From: Phlegmacium glaucopus
Taxonomy: Eukaryota; Basidiomycota; Agaricomycetes; Agaricales; Cortinariaceae
Assembly: GCA_015039465.1 (NCBI GenBank)
Contig: MU130542.1
Span: 177,452 to 241,451, forward strand
Reading direction: 5' to 3'
DNA length: 64,000 bases
In this document: in pieces, positions 21,432 through 34,376 of the stretch
How the letters are laid out: the number at the start of each line of letters is the position of its first letter
Position numbering within the stretch: position 1 is the first letter of the stretch
The notes under the pieces: generated by a model
What the model saw: only the letters and a program-made list of their open reading frames with translations
Told to the model about the DNA's origin: nothing
The model's database searches: none
Program-made: the position numbers and the translations under genes

Positions 21432-23329
21432 CTACCCCGTCATACTCCTGACCACTCTCACAACGCTCCTACCGCTGGCTCTTCCCCCTTCAACTACTCT
21501 TGTCGCACACCAATGGGCCCCGAAAACGAGGAACTGTAATGACATCACTACACCAACTAGGAAGCAGACAGCGATGACACCTTGAGGCCAAGCGTTAAAA
21601 GCGACAAGACCGAGGAAGCCCATGAGACAGAAGGCAGAGATAAACATGCAGAGGGCAGGGACTCGGGCAGAGAGGGAGAAGAAGAAATAGGAGCCGTAGA
21701 CATCTCGAGCGCGAACCTAGTTGTGGAGCTTACAGATCAAAACAGGCAAGGAGGGTGGGAGGATAAACGACTCACGATGAAGGTATGGAGGTCGGCCCAG
21801 TTGTATCGCAGAAGGAACCAAGCATCACATGCAATTCCCAGACCAGATGCGATGCTGCTGGCAGCAATGGCACCTTTTGCATATGTATCAACTGTGAATA
21901 AAGAACCGGGAGATATTGAGAAGACTGCTGTGTCGACGCTGAGAAAAAGGTAAATGAATTAATCTGTTGAAGTATGAGTAAGCTACTCACGCAGCTAAAG
22001 CAACGAGCTGTGAAATTCAAAGAAGAGGTCCATTATTGGAGAACGTGCGAACAAAGCGAAATTGACATACCAGCCCACCCGTGTATGTCCATTCCATCTG
22101 TAGACGAACGAATACCCGCTCGAAGTGAGAGTCCATATTGGCCTCCTTAAGTTCACTATACATTGTAAATGAGGCGAGAATCCTCTCCAGAGGGCCCAAG
22201 GGAGGTGGTACCTCCACCTTCTCCGTATATCTTGGTAATAGGGAGAACGCAATCCAACGTTTGATACTAGATTGTTGGTGGGATACGGTGACGGTTCTGG
22301 TCTCATTATGGTTGGGATCTATGAATGTATCGTCATCGATACAAGTAAAGCTGTCGTTGTCGTCAAATATGGGTTTCGAGTCTGTGAGATGCTGGTCTTC
22401 CTCCTCGCGATAACAATCGTCGTCGGAGTCGATTATGTAGCCTCGGATAGGCCGCCTTCTGATAGTCTGGTCGGTAGATGGTAGTTGACCTGGTTCTGGA
22501 GTTGGAGGAGGATCAGAAGAACAGACGGAGGTCGAGTCTAGGTCGACTACGCGAAGATGAACAGTAAAGTTAGCAAGGGATATGCAATAAGCCTTTGGCT
22601 TACCGGATTGCCCACTGACATCCTGGCAGTCTGACTCTGGCTTATATTGGGTATCATTTTGGATATGTGACGGAGGCCGCAACCTGACTCGTAGGATTGC
22701 TCCGTTTTGCGGTCGACCTCGACTACAAACCGATTTGTTGTCACTTCGACATTGAAGTCGGATTTCAAACTCTAGGTCTAAGGATTCTATTGAAACATGT
22801 GGCAGAACATGATAAAAAAAGGAAACTTACTCTGTAGGTGTTCTCGTTTCCTCAATAGTTCCCCGAGATGATGACAACCCGACGCTACTAGGTTTCTCTT
22901 TTTGGACTTCTTTTTACTTTGTGAACGCTGCCACACGTTGACTTGGAGCACCGAAGAAAGAGTCGCTTGATCACTGAGTAAGAGAAGGAACTTGGGTAAG
23001 CAGAAATGGAAAAGAAAAATCAACACGCACAAGCTGAACCTCTCCCTCTGGTTGATATTTTGACCATCGACACCGAGAATGGTTTCATGTACGTTGTGCT
23101 TGTCGATTTCCACTGTCACGATTGGTCGCCAGGACTTCTCTGGGCGCATGAGGCGCATGCCTTCCAGGCGAATCACTGTAAAAAAAACCGTGAATAACAA
23201 CACTTTAAACGTGCAAACAAGGACTCCGCAGCCCACCTGTTAGATGCCATAATCTAAATCAACGTAAATATTGTAGGACTGAACTAGGATCTATGAAATT
23301 AATTGAGCTCACCGTTGCTGTTGGTCCAT
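21432..23329 (-). CDS. C2-domain multipass membrane protein
   Basis: The best model starts at the ATG at 23329 with two very small exons. The first encodes MDQQQ plus two bases of the next codon (donor GTGAGC). A 17-base exon follows, containing ATTATGGCATCTAACAG. The third, after TTTTTTACAG, begins VIRLEGMRLMRPEKSWRP. This gives an unbroken C2-like N-terminus: LTVIRLEG, then IVTVEIDKH, HETILGVDGQN, LQVNVWQRSQSKKKSKKRN and LEFEIRLQCR. A Ser/Asp-rich linker follows (STSVCSSDPPPTPEPGQLPS). The C-terminal half holds several hydrophobic segments: YTGGLLVALAA-type, AIAASSIASGLGIACDAWFL, MFISAFCLMGFLGLVAFNAW and GVIAVCFLVGVVMSLQFLVF. It ends VVRVVRSMTG. The family is known to me only as uncharacterised Agaricomycete proteins. 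A role at the membrane, with C2-mediated lipid contact, is inference. Confidence 0.75.
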
Positions 23330-25741
23330 CTGTAGTTGCAATGAGTCAGTGCGACATGGTCAGCGGGGAATGGCCCGGGGCTGTGTCAATTTTGGCTCCA
23401 TCAGCTGACGTGACATATATATATGTAAATTTTAAATTTAGACAAAAGATATGTTCTGCGTCGACATTTTGGCGGGAAAACAAGCCTGAAACGAGGTATT
23501 TGCTATTTCCTGCCACACTTGGTCAGAATAATAAATATAGCAAACTTTGGAGGCTGATATCAGAACCGTAGCAGGTTAGTAGCCTATAGGCGATAGTGTA
23601 CCCGTTCTAAAAATCAACCAAAGTCCGCGTAGGTCGTCACTTTCCCCGATCAAGCGCGCGATCCAAAGTATCCGTTCAATTTTTTCTCTCTAGAGTCTAG
23701 AGCTTTAATGTGCTTTTTGGTATCGACAAAGGACATACCATATCCTTTGCATTCTTGATGATCTCTTTGTAGGGACTGAACGAGGCTTATCATTCTCAAG
23801 CGTTATCTATATCTTAGATTAGATTAGATATCCTTGTCCTTTGCTTTTCTCGTCCTTTGTTATCAATTTGTTATATGTCCAGTATATAGTAGAGATGGCT
23901 CACATGATTTCTACGTGTTCTCATTTGATATATCACACACATAACTCGTTAGTCTTCTTCCTCGAGCTCTCTCTCATGTTAATTTTTCATATTTACAGTC
24001 TCCTATCCTCTCCTATCTCGCCTTCGGCCCCTTTCCCACGCGAGAACTTTGCCGACCAACGAAATTTTTCTTCTTAGAATTTTAATCCCAAAATCCCGCG
24101 CGCTTAGTATAACTTTTTTTCTTTCCATTATTTCGGGCCCACCCAGCTAAACATAGAAGGATTTTCCTAAAGTTCATATCAAAGTGAGGATCAAGAGGGA
24201 TCAAGTGATGATCGAAGAAATTTGATCCACATAACTTTGATTAGATAAGGACCCCCGAAAGCCCTCTAGGAGGTAGTCTCAAGTCCGCATACAAACGGTC
24301 ACTTTTTGGGCCAGATGTAAGTTCAAAAGTCCACATACCACCCATCACCGAAGGTAGGTTTGATAGTCCGCATACGGCATAGGTCCCGGAAGGTCGCCGA
24401 CTGAGGTGGTTACAAAAAAATTTGGGTATTTTTGCGGATTTTGGAACATTTTTAGGGCTATATAGGTACAGAAGTCCACATACCTGACGGAGGTCGGAAC
24501 AAAAGTCCGCCTACGAACCGGCCTCGCAGAGCCGAAAAGCCGTCCGCATACCGACTTTTTGGCGAAAACCTACCTCACAAGGGGGCTTTCGGGGGGTCCT
24601 ATTAGATATCACTGATATGCTTTCTCAAGTTCTTTCTTCACTTCACATTCTTTGTCATATTTTACTTATATACAGAAGTCACCTCACTACTTCCTTCATG
24701 TTCTAATTTTTATATGTCACACATAGGCTTATGCCTCATCATTTTTCACCCCACCCTTCACATTCCCATTTTTTTTCTGATGTTTTTTTTCCTTATTGAT
24801 TTTGTTCGTATTTACAGTCCCAAGTTTTGGATTTTTTCGCCTGTGCCGGCTTGAGCTCCCCTTTCCCAACTTGGGAATCCGTGCCGCGTGAGAGAACTTC
24901 GGCGACCAATCACAATTACTTTTGATCCCAACCCCTCACGCTTGACATCAGAATTCTTTCTCATCCATTATCCCGACCCCTTCACGGGGTTAAAACATAG
25001 ACAAATGGGTAAAAAGTCAAAGAACTAATTGGCAAGGGCCTGACTTATACCCAGTTTCTGACTACCAGTGTAGTACCACCATGTGACCATCATGACTTCC
25101 TTTTTTACTGAGTATCATTTTTGAAACCAGATCTTTGTCGAAATGAGTTTGGTCACCCCGAACAAGTCGGATGCAATTGCTTTGAAAAACTGAATGGGGT
25201 TCTGGAGCTGGGAGCTTGATTTTTATCACATTTTATTGTGAGTCACATATACCCAGCTGTTCTGCTTTGAATTGGATACATACGTACTCCAATTTTTTTT
25301 GCCAGTCCAAATACATTCTTCTACCCTGATATCGATGACAGGAAGGGTCGAAGCCCTTTAAGCTTTTAAAGCTTTAAAAAATAAAGAACCGAACGAGGGC
25401 GGGGCTTGAAAAATGAGAGGAGAGGTAGATAGGCTATCTCTCAATAGCCGGTTGTTTTGCCTCCCATGTCTCATTTCACCCCTTTGTAACCAAACAATCG
25501 TGTCCGGCCAGCCCTCCGAGGGAAATTTTTAGGTGATAGTATCGGACATGAACGGTGGGTGGGTACAACTTGGGTACATTACTACTATCCATTCGCCAGA
25601 CCTGACTGATCTGATTGCGCAGCAGTTGCTTCCAGATGGCGCCAAACTTTGCGTGGCCAAAATTAGCCTAAATTCTCAAGGCTAGTACGTATCCTATTTT
25701 TATTTCGGGAAAACCCTCTTCCTCAAATAACTGATGTCTGG
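23330..25741. other. Gene-free interval carrying a MITE
   Basis: About 2.4 kb without a supported gene apart from the MITE at 24248-24600. It is pyrimidine-rich and repetitive in places, with several TTTATC/TTAGAT tracts. Confidence 0.5.
24240..24608. mobile_element. hAT-like MITE with 8-bp target duplication
   Basis: ATTAGATA flanks both sides (24240-24247 and 24601-24608), a perfect 8-bp target-site duplication. The 353-bp element has inverted ends AGGACCCCCGAAAGCCC and, at the right, the complement of AGGACCCCCCGAAAGCCC; a weaker match runs on to GAGGTAG. An 8-bp duplication is the hallmark of hAT transposition. Inside, AGTCCGCATAC or AGTCCACATAC recurs about five or six times in the same orientation. 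It has no coding capacity. Confidence 0.85.
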
Positions 25742-28371
25742 ATGGCTTTGGATACTTTCGCACCTACTATCATGACGACCCAAGTTCAGAGCGAAAGCCT
25801 CAAGGAGAAAGATGGACAAGACGCCGTTTCTGCAGCCTCATATCCAACAGACAAAAGTGTTGCATTCGAGGACTATCTTCATTTTGCAGCTATCTCACGT
25901 TGGGAAGAGGATCTCGCTACCCTACCTCCGTCGGAACATGAGAAGCTTGAAAAGAGCAACTGGTTCAACCGGCTTTCTGAACATAAGGGCCCAAACGTAA
26001 ACGTAAGGGCCCATGAGATAGGCAACGCTATCCCTCCCACTGCAGAAGAGGTGGAACGAGAAAACGCTTCCCGAGCGTTGCGTCTTGCTTCTTGGGCAAG
26101 CGTTTTCTACTTGATCACGACGGATATCCTGGGACCTTTCAATGCGCCCTTCGCCATTTCTCAGGTTGGCTGGGTTCCAGGTATGAACTACCATCTCTTC
26201 TCAAAATTTCAATCTATCTAAACATTATTTATCAAGGCATCATCCTCTACGTTGTCAGTACGTGAATTTACTATCAGGGAACCAACATGGCACGATTGTT
26301 TTTCTAGTGGGAGTTATGGCTTTGTATACTGGGCTTATCTTGTGGAGACTTTTTGTTCGGCTCGACTCCGCCCGTCATCCATTGAAGACCTACGGAGATA
26401 TGGCTGAGCGTATCTTTGGGAAGACCGCTCGTCATGTGTGTACGATTTTGCAGAGTATCCAGCTTCTGGTCAATGTACGTGCTTCCCTGGCATAAAAAAT
26501 GAATTCTCGCAGATCGAAAATTAGGTTGCGACTATTTGTTTGAGCAATGGTCAAGCTCTCTCTCAAATCTCAAAGGGAAGAGTACGTAACAGAATTTTTA
26601 TGTTTCCGGACCGATTTTTATGTTATGACAGCTCTGTTTCTCTGTGTGCATCATCATATGGACGCTCGTGGGTTTCGTTATTGGACAAATTCGTACTTTG
26701 AAGGTATGGATATATTTTGACACACACCGATGGTTCATTGGTTTTACCCTCATGATGACAGGACTATGGATGGCTTGCCAATGGAGCCGTATGGTTAGAC
26801 ATTTTGGCTCCAACATAGTCGCCGGTACTAAATATCTCTCCCATGACATTCTGTACCTATAGGATCAATTTGTCCATTATTTTCATCTCTATGGGCTTTG
26901 TTGCACACAGTCCTCCCAATTTCGCCGCTGCGAAATCGTCATTAGGAGTTGATTTCGGTCCTGTTATGACAAGTTCGTTCGTCTCACTACCTCTTTTCAA
27001 TAAAGTGAGTCATTTCAGGTTTTAATTGAGACTCGAATCACACAACTGATGTGCATCTAGGTCAACGGTATAATGAACATGGTGATCTATTTTAATTCAT
27101 CGTTTTTGTTTTGTGCCTGATCTACGTCCAAGGTTTTCGCTTATGGGGGAGCTATGATTTTCCCGGAAATAGTATGTTCCAATCGCGTAATCTTTCTTGA
27201 GGAAGTATTTTACTCATTGATACTGAAAGCTGGCTGAAATGCGACGCCCAATGGACTTTTGGAAGGGAATGGTACTATAATATTTTTACCTTTCTTGAAA
27301 ATGACTTAAACTGCGCATAGACTCTTGCGCAACTTTTGATCTTTGTCGCTTATCTCCTCTATGGGGTATATGTTTATGTAAGCCATACCTGCCTTCCCTC
27401 TTCCTTCTTCGAACTTTACGTCTCTATACAGGCTTTCCAAGGACAATTTACTCTACCACTCGCCTACCAAGGAGTTAGCAAATATTCTTGGCAAACTGTC
27501 GGTGAGCTACCAAAGCCATGACTAACTTCATTACTTGCTGACATGCTCATAGGAAACGTTCTTTCTCTCGTAACTGGAATCATTGCCGCTGGACTATATG
27601 GAAATATTGGAATCAGTAAGTTTTATTTGTTGTCCCAAGATGACCGATATTCACCAAATGGTTAGAGGTCGTGTACATCAACGTCGTCGAAGACTGGCTA
27701 CACGGTCCTCGTCTAATGTCAACCAAAGGCAGAATTATCTGGACAGGTATGTCTATGTGCGAGCACCTGTCGGCTCATCTCACAAACATCGATAAATAGG
27801 ATTGGTATTTGGATACTGGGCGCTCTGTAGGTTTCCTTCACCTTTTTGAACTCATCTGAAAAATAACTCCGTGAAACAAAAGCCTTTGTGATCGGTTCTG
27901 CCATTCCTCAAGTTCAGACGATTTCTGGTCTCATTGCTGCCGTCGCTATTATGCAATTCTCATACACTTTCCCACCAATCTTGCGTTTCGGTTATGATGT
28001 CATTACCGATGCTATGGCTGCTGATGCACCGTATGTCCCGGGACAAGGCGCTCGTGGAAGAGCCGATACTTGGCAACAATGGTCTCGATGGAAACGAGTC
28101 AGTTTGCAATGCCTTTGTGAATATATAATGAAACTTACCAAGTTTACTTGAAGGGCTTGTTCGGTGGTCGCTGGTACTTCAAGCTTTTCAATCTGATCTT
28201 GTTCCTTGGCGGTACCGCCATGGCCTGCCTGGGTAAGCATTTCAATTATCCTCGTTATCTAGCATATACTGAGATTCGTGATTAGGTATGTGGGGCGCTG
28301 GAGAAAGTATCAAAGCAACATTCAAGTTGGCTGGATCCGCTACTTCATTCGGATGTGGATCTCCTGTCTAA
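25742..28371 (+). CDS. Amino acid transporter, AAAP (Aa_trans) family
   Basis: The start at 25742 opens a hydrophilic N-terminus of about 115 residues, followed by membrane segments spread over roughly a dozen small exons. Recognisable pieces are ASWASVFYLITTDILGPFNA with PFAISQVGWVPG (26090-26180), TYGDMAERIFGKTARH (26392-26440), LFLCVCIIIWTLVGFVIGQI (26635-26695), FQGQFTLPLAYQGVSKYSW (27433-27495), and IGSAIPQVQTISGLIAAVAI with MQFSYTFPPILRFGYD (27891-28000). The last exon ends CGSPV at 28371. The pattern of 10-11 TM helices with the GP and PxAF-like motifs of helix 1 matches fungal AAAP permeases, which move neutral amino acids across the plasma or vacuolar membrane. Substrate cannot be read from sequence. 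It is convergent with the IML2-like gene. Confidence 0.8.
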
Positions 28372-28538
28372 CTGGTTGCAATTTACGCAGCTTCTACCTT
28401 TAATTTTCTTTATGTACTCCTACATGTATGACAAAGATACTCCGATATCTAGTGAGGTATCGGATATGTGATAATGTGATACGAAATTGTTCAAGAAAAA
28501 TTGCTATGAAGTCAACGGCGTCCAAGCGACCCTCAACA

Positions 28539-31537
28539 TCAGGTAAGAATACCAAGAATTTCTCGTTTGGTCATAATTTCGTCCTTGAGGATGGCGATCC
28601 GACTGTCTAAACGGGAGGACAAATCTACGGAGTTGGTCGCCAAGTTCAAAGCCTCATCCAACTTCACACACGCTGCCTTCAAGACATCGCTCCAGGTCCC
28701 CTTCATCTCTTCATCTCCCAAATGTTGAGAGCCATACTCGTCTCCATTTACCGCACTCCCGTCTTCCTTCTCGTTACCCTGCGTAGCCTTCACTCGATTT
28801 GTATCCCGATCCTCAGCCTCTTTCAAATCCAACACAGCAAGCTCAAACATTGCCAAACCTCCAATCCAAGTGCTCACTTTCAACTCAGTCTGATACTCAT
28901 ATGCTTCAACCAGGAAACCACGAGCTACATCGAAAGCTTTCAAAGTACGATGATGGATCCCAAGCAGGAGCGCACGAAGGCCCAGTTCATCAGGCGAATC
29001 GAGATCGTCTTTAACCTGCAGAGAGTGTGGATGCAAGGGTGATGTTGGCGACTTATGAGTTGGTGACCTCGGAGACGAAGCTTCCAGGCTGATTTTGTTA
29101 GAAGAAACAGGTGGGGAAAGGTTTGTTAGGACGTCGATGTGAGCTTGCGCTATTAAGGAATCAATGCGGGCGTGGATGTTCCAGACTATTAAAATATTTG
29201 ACGCATGTGTCAGATGGATAAATTCTGCGAAGAGAAGACGTAAGAATGACACTGACAGATGCCAATTTCTGTGATAGAAGGTAAATTTAGATACGAAGCA
29301 AAAAAAAAGAAGAAAAAGAGCGGACCTTCTGCCGGGCTGATCTTAACAGCCAGAATGAAATCATCCTCATTCCCACCTCTTCGAAGTTGCTTCTCTTTAT
29401 AAAAAGCAACTAGGCCACCGTCATCAGCTAGAAATAATCAAGTCAAAACAAAGACTGACTTTTTTTCTTAATGAAAACTTCGGTGGGTAGGTCCTTTCCA
29501 CCAATTTTCTTCCTTTCGATCAGGTCAGGAACTACGTCCAGCATAGCTTGCGCCTTGTCATAATTTCCCAAAGAAAAATGACAACCTATTCCAATCATTA
29601 GATTATGCTAAGAATAACAAGGAAGAAAGCACTACCAGCGGCGATGAAATAGTACGTTCCGTGACTCCTGATCAAAAAAGGATAAGAGAAAGGAAGGATA
29701 GTAAGAAGCAATCCACGGACCAGGTATTTAGCTCTGTGATTCTGATGAAGGTATCTGCAGCCTCCTGGTATTTCCTCTGTCCCAACAACGTCCACGCAAG
29801 CTCAAAAATGAGCTGCATGCAAAAGAATCAGTCACACAAATCCCAAGATCAGTAGACCAAAAAAAGCTTACAAGCATATCAGCCTGAGCGAACGAATGAG
29901 GCCGACTCGGCTTCAAACCTTCCTGCATAGTTTGAATTGCACTCTCGGCGTCATAGGACATTCTCATTATTTTAGCCTACACTGCAGTTATAAACAAAAT
30001 TTATATTTAAAAGAAGAAACCTACTCGGTTGAGAATCCATAACGCGCCTGTAGGATAGCGTGCCTCAATCCTTTGAAGCGTCAAGTCGAACTCCTATATG
30101 AACCGATGAAACGTACCTATCAACAATGGTTTTGTATTGAGCTCGGAGTTTGAGCTCGTCGGCTTGATAACCAGATAATGAAAGAATGACACCATAATAG
30201 GTCATCAAAACCAACCTTTTTTCGTAAATCGTCAAGTGAATAAAGATTCATAAGGGAAGCAATTGGAAACGCACCCAGCAAATACACCATGTACGTCATG
30301 CTTGGTTGCTGAGAGTTCCAAAGCTTGAAGGGCAAGCTTACGGTCATGTTTGAAACCCAAAAAACCAACGAGACCTCTATCAATAACTCTCAGTCAGGAG
30401 ATAAACGAAGAACTGGGATGCTGACTGAATTTTTCTGGGAAGCAAAGAAAACACGAGGTTGAAAAGCCCAAAACCTGAAAGGTACATATTCAATTATAAT
30501 CCTTGCCGATAATCAAGATGAACTGACCGAAAGCTGTGCCGGCAATAATAAAATCCTCTACGGGTCCGTCTGGAGTTTGTGTCTGAAGATGAAGTGAGGG
30601 AGTAGAGGTCGAACCAACTAATCTCGAAAAGAAGCCTCCAGCTTTAGCGGGTGCAGGGCTAATTGTGACATTGGCTGCTGAAGACGATGAGGAAATTGAT
30701 GCGAGAGAGTGTACAGATGGCCTGTGCACGAGATTGTTAGGTAGAGATGGCGATGGCGCAACATGTTGGTTTGAGGAAGAAGGGAGAAAGACGGGCTCGT
30801 CATCGAATATTTGGGGGAGGCCCTCAGGGAAGACAGTCTTGTAGAGTCTGAAAATTGAATTTGTCAGATAAATAAAGTAAGGTAACAACAATTGAACGAA
30901 CTTCATAAATTTTGAGTGAGCGCTTGAGAATGCCAAGGGTAAGACTTTACACTAAATGGGCGTAGGACATCCTCACCTATTCAACGAATAGCTGATTACC
31001 GATTAGCATGGTCAAAAGACGAAATCGATGATAATAAACTTACATGCATTGAAGATACCCCATGTAGGACTCACTAAGTAATAAAAACGTAAATCGATAA
31101 GTACTCGTAAAGTTCAATATGGCTTACCTGAGAGTATGGGTCAACCCCAGAAGTATGACCGCGTCAGCATTCAATATCTCCCACTCCAATCCGTATTGAA
31201 AACGACCATGATGAATTAGATCCCTAGGTTTTGGAGTTCGCATACGTTGTCGTGTGCCAGCCTCAGACAGTTCAAGGCAGCGTGTTGCTTCTGCCATGAG
31301 ACCCAACTATGACACATTAACGTTTCATCTCATAGAAGCAGACGTAATACACACCTCCATTCCAAGAGCAGCCTCAAGAAACGCACAAATACCCGTTCCC
31401 AGCAGGTTAAAAGGGTCATCATTGCCCTGAAAGTGAGTTCGGGCAGAGTCGATGTCGTTGGAAAAGAGGTAGTCGAATCCGCTGGTAGCGCTCAGTAAAA
31501 GTTGAGCGTGTGGATGGTCCGTATTATATTCGGCCAT
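28539..31537 (-). CDS. IML2: IML2/TTC39-family tetratricopeptide protein
   Basis: The start at 31537 gives [20 protein letters not shown], the conserved opening of the family. It continues [17 protein letters not shown], then [18 protein letters not shown] (31370-31520), [20 protein letters not shown] (31240-31305) and [19 protein letters not shown] (31124-31180). A Ser-rich insert ([16 protein letters not shown]) is at about 30650-30710, then [15 protein letters not shown]-like helices with [20 protein letters not shown] (29910-30040) and FFIAAG-type sequence (29640) follow, with an acidic, Ser-rich C-terminus ending at 28539. There are about a dozen introns of 50-60 bases. In yeast Iml2 helps clear protein inclusion bodies with lipid droplets; animal TTC39B affects lipid homeostasis. 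The N-terminal in-frame codons upstream of 31537 are not needed. Confidence 0.85.
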
Positions 31538-32562
31538 TATAATGCACGTTGTAGGAGCAATATCTGGTCGATTCGTAATCGTCGTTGGCTGTGTTAGCTT
31601 TATATGGGAATGTGGCTGACGTGAGCGGTGGGGAAGAATTCGGCTGGATCCGACCAACGCTCTGGCCTCAATGTATTTGCGACCATTGGCGCATTTTCTC
31701 TTCGAAATAAGTGAAAGGAGACCATCGTCAACCTACACGTCAAAAGCACCACTACAGCAAATTTCGCACGGTTTTTTTACAATGAAGTGGCGGCAGGTCG
31801 GCCGTAGAGACACGATTGGTACTCCGAGTCAAGTCTGGAATCCGATTAATGAGTAGGCTTTGGGACTCAGAAGAAATTGAACAGTTTGGTGAGACATTAA
31901 CATTGATGCATGAGGTCCCTGAACTGGCCTGAAGTGAACTTTTGAGAGACTCATTCAGTAAAAATACTTGCCAAAAAGCAAAGCCACGCAGCCGGCTCTG
32001 AGAAGCTCTGAGACCGTCACATTATGAAAACATGAAGCCTATGCGCCAGCCCATTGGTTTTTAATCTTTTTCATGCGCGCACACTAAATTTAACACATTC
32101 CCACACTGATATACCCCAGAATTTTGTTTCGTTGCCTTTAAAGTTCAGTTCAGGAAGGTTTAAGCACGAAAATCTCCCTAAAATAAGCCGAACTGTAGAA
32201 ATTCTTGTGAGGCTCATAGATTTCAGAACATAATTAAGCATGATATTTCAACGACCTGCGGTTGTTCGAACTTTCCATTCGGAAGATTGGTTGCGCGTGA
32301 TACATAACATTGAAATCAGGGCTCCCGTTGGCGTGACCAGCGGTTTCGATTCAGACTCCGCGAAGGCGTTTAAAGTCTGGGCAGAGGTTGCATGTGTTTG
32401 ACTGATTGTTGTATTTTGTTTGTGTCTAGTCTCAGTAAGCTAGCAATAATGTCGCGAGATGTCGCCATCCTCCCGAAAGTTCAGAAAAATAAAAATAAAA
32501 AGATATATAAGCACTACTGATTCTTACTCAATAAAGACCCCTCTCCAGTCCTTAAAAGAGTC
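31538..32562. other. Intergenic, divergent promoters
   Basis: About 1.0 kb between the IML2-like gene and the F-box-like gene, which are transcribed apart from each other. No gene is supported apart from promoter signals near the right end. Confidence 0.5.
32504..32510 (+). promoter_or_regulatory. TATA box of the F-box-like gene
   Basis: TATATAA 53 bases upstream of the ATG at 32563, following an A-rich tract; a C/T-rich stretch (CCCCTCTCCAGTCC) lies between the box and the start. Confidence 0.55.
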
Positions 32563-33510
32563 ATGGATAAATGTCCACCTGAGCTCCATGCCTATATTTG
32601 CCAACTCACATGTGTAGACGACGGTAACACAATCCGCTCTATCAACAAAGTTTCTCGATACTTCTACAACATATCAAAACCCTATCTTTACCAAAACCTC
32701 TCTATATCTGGTCCGGAACAAATTCACGCTGTTGCTACCGTGCTAGAAACCAAATCCAAAGGGTATCTGCGCCACATTCGACATCTGTTCATCCATGACA
32801 CCACCTCCACGATAGAGCAGCATGGTCATTCCCACGAAACAGAGTCGGCCATACAGGCTACACCGGAAACCCACACGCTCATATTACGTATCATCTCATT
32901 AGCTGCTCCAACACTAGAATCTCTGGCTTTCATAGCTTATTCCCCACAAACAAGTACATCTCTCATCGCTCGCCTCTTTAAGACATCATTCCCTCGCCTA
33001 CGAGACCTATCCATATGCGGTTTCTATCCTTTCCCAACGACAGCTGGTAAATTCCCTCAATTGGAGCGACTCCATCTCAGCGGAAATCGTAACCCACACG
33101 GCTTACTACAAATGTCTGTTCTCGAAAGCGCATGTCCATCACTAAAATTGTTAAAAATATCCGGATTGGTATCGGCGGCTTCCTTTGTCATGGAAGTCAA
33201 AGAAGCGGTGGAGAATGTCGATAACGACGGGGAAGGATCGATGTCGTTGTTCCCTGCGAAATTTCCGCCCCGAGTTTGCCGAGTCATCCTGCAGGCGGGA
33301 CCTAGCCCAAAAGTTGCGACTGGAGGAAAAGAAGGATATATTCAGCACAGAGATCGTTTGATGATGAAGGATTTGGAAGATTTGAATATAGAGACGACGA
33401 CAAACCTGAATGTAGTGCAGGTAACTGTCCTCGATAGAAGTCCTCAGCCGATGACAGTACGTGATATCAAGGAAGAGTGGCTTGAAAACATCAGTACTTT
33501 TATTTCCTAG
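32563..33510 (+). CDS. F-box-like protein with LRR-like region, single exon
   Basis: Uninterrupted 315-residue frame. The N-terminus MDKCPPELHAYICQLTC, followed by NTIRSINKVSRYFYNISKPY, has the spacing of an F-box (Pro-Glu-Leu, helix, then a Val/Ser-rich helix). The middle, with LESLAFIAYSPQTS, FPRLRDLSICGFYPFP, FPQLERLHLSGNRNPHG and CPSLKLLKISGL, looks like degenerate leucine-rich repeats, a usual substrate-binding part of F-box proteins. The C-terminus is polar. It has no introns, unlike its neighbours. Such proteins form large, fast-evolving families in mushrooms; the target is unknown. Confidence 0.75.
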   Translation: MDKCPPELHAYICQLTCVDDGNTIRSINKVSRYFYNISKPYLYQNLSISGPEQIHAVATVLETKSKGYLRHIRHLFIHDTTSTIEQHGHSHETESAIQATPETHTLILRIISLAAPTLESLAFIAYSPQTSTSLIARLFKTSFPRLRDLSICGFYPFPTTAGKFPQLERLHLSGNRNPHGLLQMSVLESACPSLKLLKISGLVSAASFVMEVKEAVENVDNDGEGSMSLFPAKFPPRVCRVILQAGPSPKVATGGKEGYIQHRDRLMMKDLEDLNIETTTNLNVVQVTVLDRSPQPMTVRDIKEEWLENISTFIS

Positions 33511-34376
33511 GCTTATTAGTTTAGATGCTGGGTAGATCGTATGCTACCAATAATTATACGTTTCTGCTTCAGCTTGAGGTCCCTTGAATTCAAGAACAAA
33601 AGTTGAGGCGCGGCTTGTTCCTTATTAGGAACAACTGGCTGTGGACGGCACCTTAAGCTTGTATTTTTGGAGGTTTTGACTCGGATCTAATATTCTTGTC
33701 AAATGAAGGTACCTGTATTACCATGTATTGGGTGGCGCGCAGCTATCTTCTCCCTTGTATTGCCCCTGGATTATTTAAATATTTGTGATGAGGGGAGGTG
33801 AGTAGGTATGTACGTACCTAAAAGTCACATTAGCGTTTAACTTGGAATATATTTAGCCAAGGAGCGCCGAAGTTTCACATGCTAAGAGAGCCCCACGCCG
33901 ATCAGCCACAGTACTTTGTCAGTAGTAGCTTGATAAAGAATGATTATGGCCCCCAGAATTCGGACACGATTCATCTGTTGATTGAGGCAGAGTACTGCGT
34001 GTGGTCCATCGAAGCAAATCCAAGCTAAGGTAGTCGTCTCTATTTCAATACCTAGCAGAGGACGTTCTCCAGATCATAGCCAGAGATGAAACTGACTTTT
34101 CAACGTTTCTATCGACAGTAAGCCTTGAAAATGGAGACTTAAGTGCTTTGAAGTGTGACTTTATCAAGGATGGATGGAAAGCACGGCTTCCAGTAAGTGT
34201 TGAATCTCAGGCGCCTCTGATTTCGGAGGAGATAAACCGATAAGAAGGTACCAAGCATAATATCAACTCTATACTAATCTAGTAGGACGCCAATCACGGA
34301 AAGACAACGAGGTGGGACCACAGAGGAAGAAAAAGAACTAATAATGATGAACCTGAAAGCACCAGCACGTCAGCGA
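33511..34376. other. Gene-free interval
   Basis: Between the ends of the F-box-like gene and the PDH E1 alpha gene (convergent). It is AT-rich, with no supported gene. Confidence 0.5.
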
